Shown here: piece after piece, positions 5,198 to 6,033 of the stretch
Layout of the letters: every line of letters starts with the position of its first letter
How positions within the stretch are numbered: position 1 is the first letter of the stretch
From: Candidatus Heimdallarchaeota archaeon
GTDB lineage: Archaea; Asgardarchaeota; Heimdallarchaeia; JABLTI01
Length of the DNA: 6,033 bases
Assembly (NCBI GenBank): GCA_030602675.1
Contig: JAUVZH010000183.1
Location: 1-6,033, forward strand
Reading direction: 5' to 3'
Notes under the pieces: model-generated
Told to the model about the DNA's origin: nothing
The model's database searches: none
The model's input: the letters and a program-made list of their open reading frames with translations, nothing else
Translations under genes and position numbers: made by a program

Positions 5198-6033
5198 CGT
5201 CCAAACTCTTTTTCGAGTGTCTTTTCTGATATTTTTATAATGGTTGGTCGACCATGAGGACAAGTAAATGGATTTTTGCAATTTTTTAACTCAAATAGGA
5301 TAGAAATTATTTTAGAAACGTCAACCGCATCTCCTCCACGAACAACTGAATGACAAGCCATTGTCTTTAGAATGAGATCTATTCTTTCATTTATATCACC
5401 AATTTTGACAACATCGTTTCTAATTTCATCAATGAAGTCTTTAATGTCATTTTCAGTTTTAACTAGATCCATAGAGACTGGTAAGCTACGAACGATGTAG
5501 GTGTTCCCACCAAATAATTCGAGATTAATTCCAATCTTTTTAAATTGATGTAAGTAGTCCTTTAAGAAAGTTATTTGCTCACTTGTTAGTTGAAAGGTTA
5601 TTGGTTGGAGTAATTCTTGAATTTCTAGTTTAGAATTTTGGAATTTTTCTGTTAATTGTTCGTACCTAACACGTTCATGTGCAGCATGAATATCAACAAC
5701 TGCAATGCCTTCATTAGTTTCACATAAAGCATAAAGATTCAATGCTTGACCCAAGGGTTTTATCCAGAATGAATCTGAAAACACAACAACTCTAGATTCT
5801 GCATGTAATGATTGTTTGTGCTTTACTTTTATTGAATCGTCTTCAGCTTCAAATATAAGTTGTGCATCTACTAATGTTTGTGATGTGCTAGTATCGATTT
5901 GCTTAGTAGTTTTAGTTACTATTTCTTTAACAGGTTCCATTGCAAGAGATACTTGTTTTGATGTTTCTTTCAATAGTATCTTCTCATCTCGCCATAGTTC
6001 AGTTGAACTTAATACTTCTGAGATTGCATTTTT
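5188..6033 (-). CDS. mutL: DNA mismatch repair protein MutL, linker and C-terminal endonuclease/dimerisation domain (5' end outside window)
   Basis: The visible 281 residues are the C-terminal part of MutL; the frame stays open to the right edge, so the N-terminal GHKL ATPase lies outside the window. Visible residues 1-20 look like the last helix of the transducer domain, then a polar linker runs to about residue 85. The C-terminal domain follows and carries the nicking-endonuclease signatures: DIHAAHERVRYE (114-125, family DQHA-x2-E-x4-E), ACHSVVRGGD (226-235), CPHGRPT (258-264) and FGR near the end (277-279). QELLQP (139-144) falls where Bacillus MutL has its sliding-clamp-binding motif. 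This predicts a metal-dependent nicking MutL, as in methyl-independent repair, unlike E. coli MutL. The usual Gln after the first Asp is Ile. A TTG at 5973 is in frame but is internal, not a start. No mutS is in view. Confidence 0.93.
   Translation of the reverse strand, partial: KNAISEVLSSTELWRDEKILLKETSKQVSLAMEPVKEIVTKTTKQIDTSTSQTLVDAQLIFEAEDDSIKVKHKQSLHAESRVVVFSDSFWIKPLGQALNLYALCETNEGIAVVDIHAAHERVRYEQLTEKFQNSKLEIQELLQPITFQLTSEQITFLKDYLHQFKKIGINLELFGGNTYIVRSLPVSMDLVKTENDIKDFIDEIRNDVVKIGDINERIDLILKTMACHSVVRGGDAVDVSKIISILFELKNCKNPFTCPHGRPTIIKISEKTLEKEFGRIV

Noticed and set aside
5971..5973. TTG as the start of a free-standing C-terminal MutL protein
   Set aside because: The frame remains open for the 20 codons up to the window edge, with residues fitting the end of the MutL transducer domain, so this is an internal codon of a longer gene.

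Overview
The window is AT-rich (roughly one third G+C by eye) and reads as archaeal chromosome. The evidence is a type II (MetAP2-class) methionine aminopeptidase, a surface protein ending in a PGF-CTERM-like archaeosortase sorting signal with many N-glycosylation sequons, TATA-like boxes, and terminators made of a hairpin plus a T-run. A low-G+C archaeon carrying a full-type MutL endonuclease beside eukaryote-flavoured features (a long polylysine tail on MetAP2, a TPR-like protein) would fit the Asgard archaea. That is an inference from gene content; no marker in the window proves it.

Layout: the last 41 codons of a plus-strand gene (2-127, helix-turn-helix-like tail) meet head-on a minus-strand block that runs to the right edge. 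In minus-strand transcription order the block holds mutL (5' end outside the window, stop at 5188), a secreted and membrane-anchored surface protein (4915-3275), MetAP2 (3104-1902), a TPR-like helical protein (1747-500) and a small two-CPEC zinc-ribbon protein (442-149). The mutL, surface-protein and MetAP2 genes are each followed by a hairpin, and the three genes after them each have a candidate TATA box. They therefore look mostly like separate transcription units, except the TPR and zinc-ribbon genes, which lie 57 nt apart and may share a message.

The genes do not form one obvious pathway. mutL belongs to mismatch repair, MetAP2 to N-terminal protein processing at the ribosome, and the surface protein to the cell envelope. 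The other two are unassigned. I found no mobile element, CRISPR array, tRNA or rRNA, and no sign of a new multi-gene system. The points most worth a second look are the histone-H1-like tail on MetAP2, the variant endonuclease motif in MutL, the haem-binding-like fold in the surface protein, and a perfect 13-bp inverted repeat enclosing the putative TATA box of the TPR gene. The longest stretch without a gene is 4916-5187 (272 nt). It holds the surface-protein promoter and leader, the mutL terminator and a few weak repeats.
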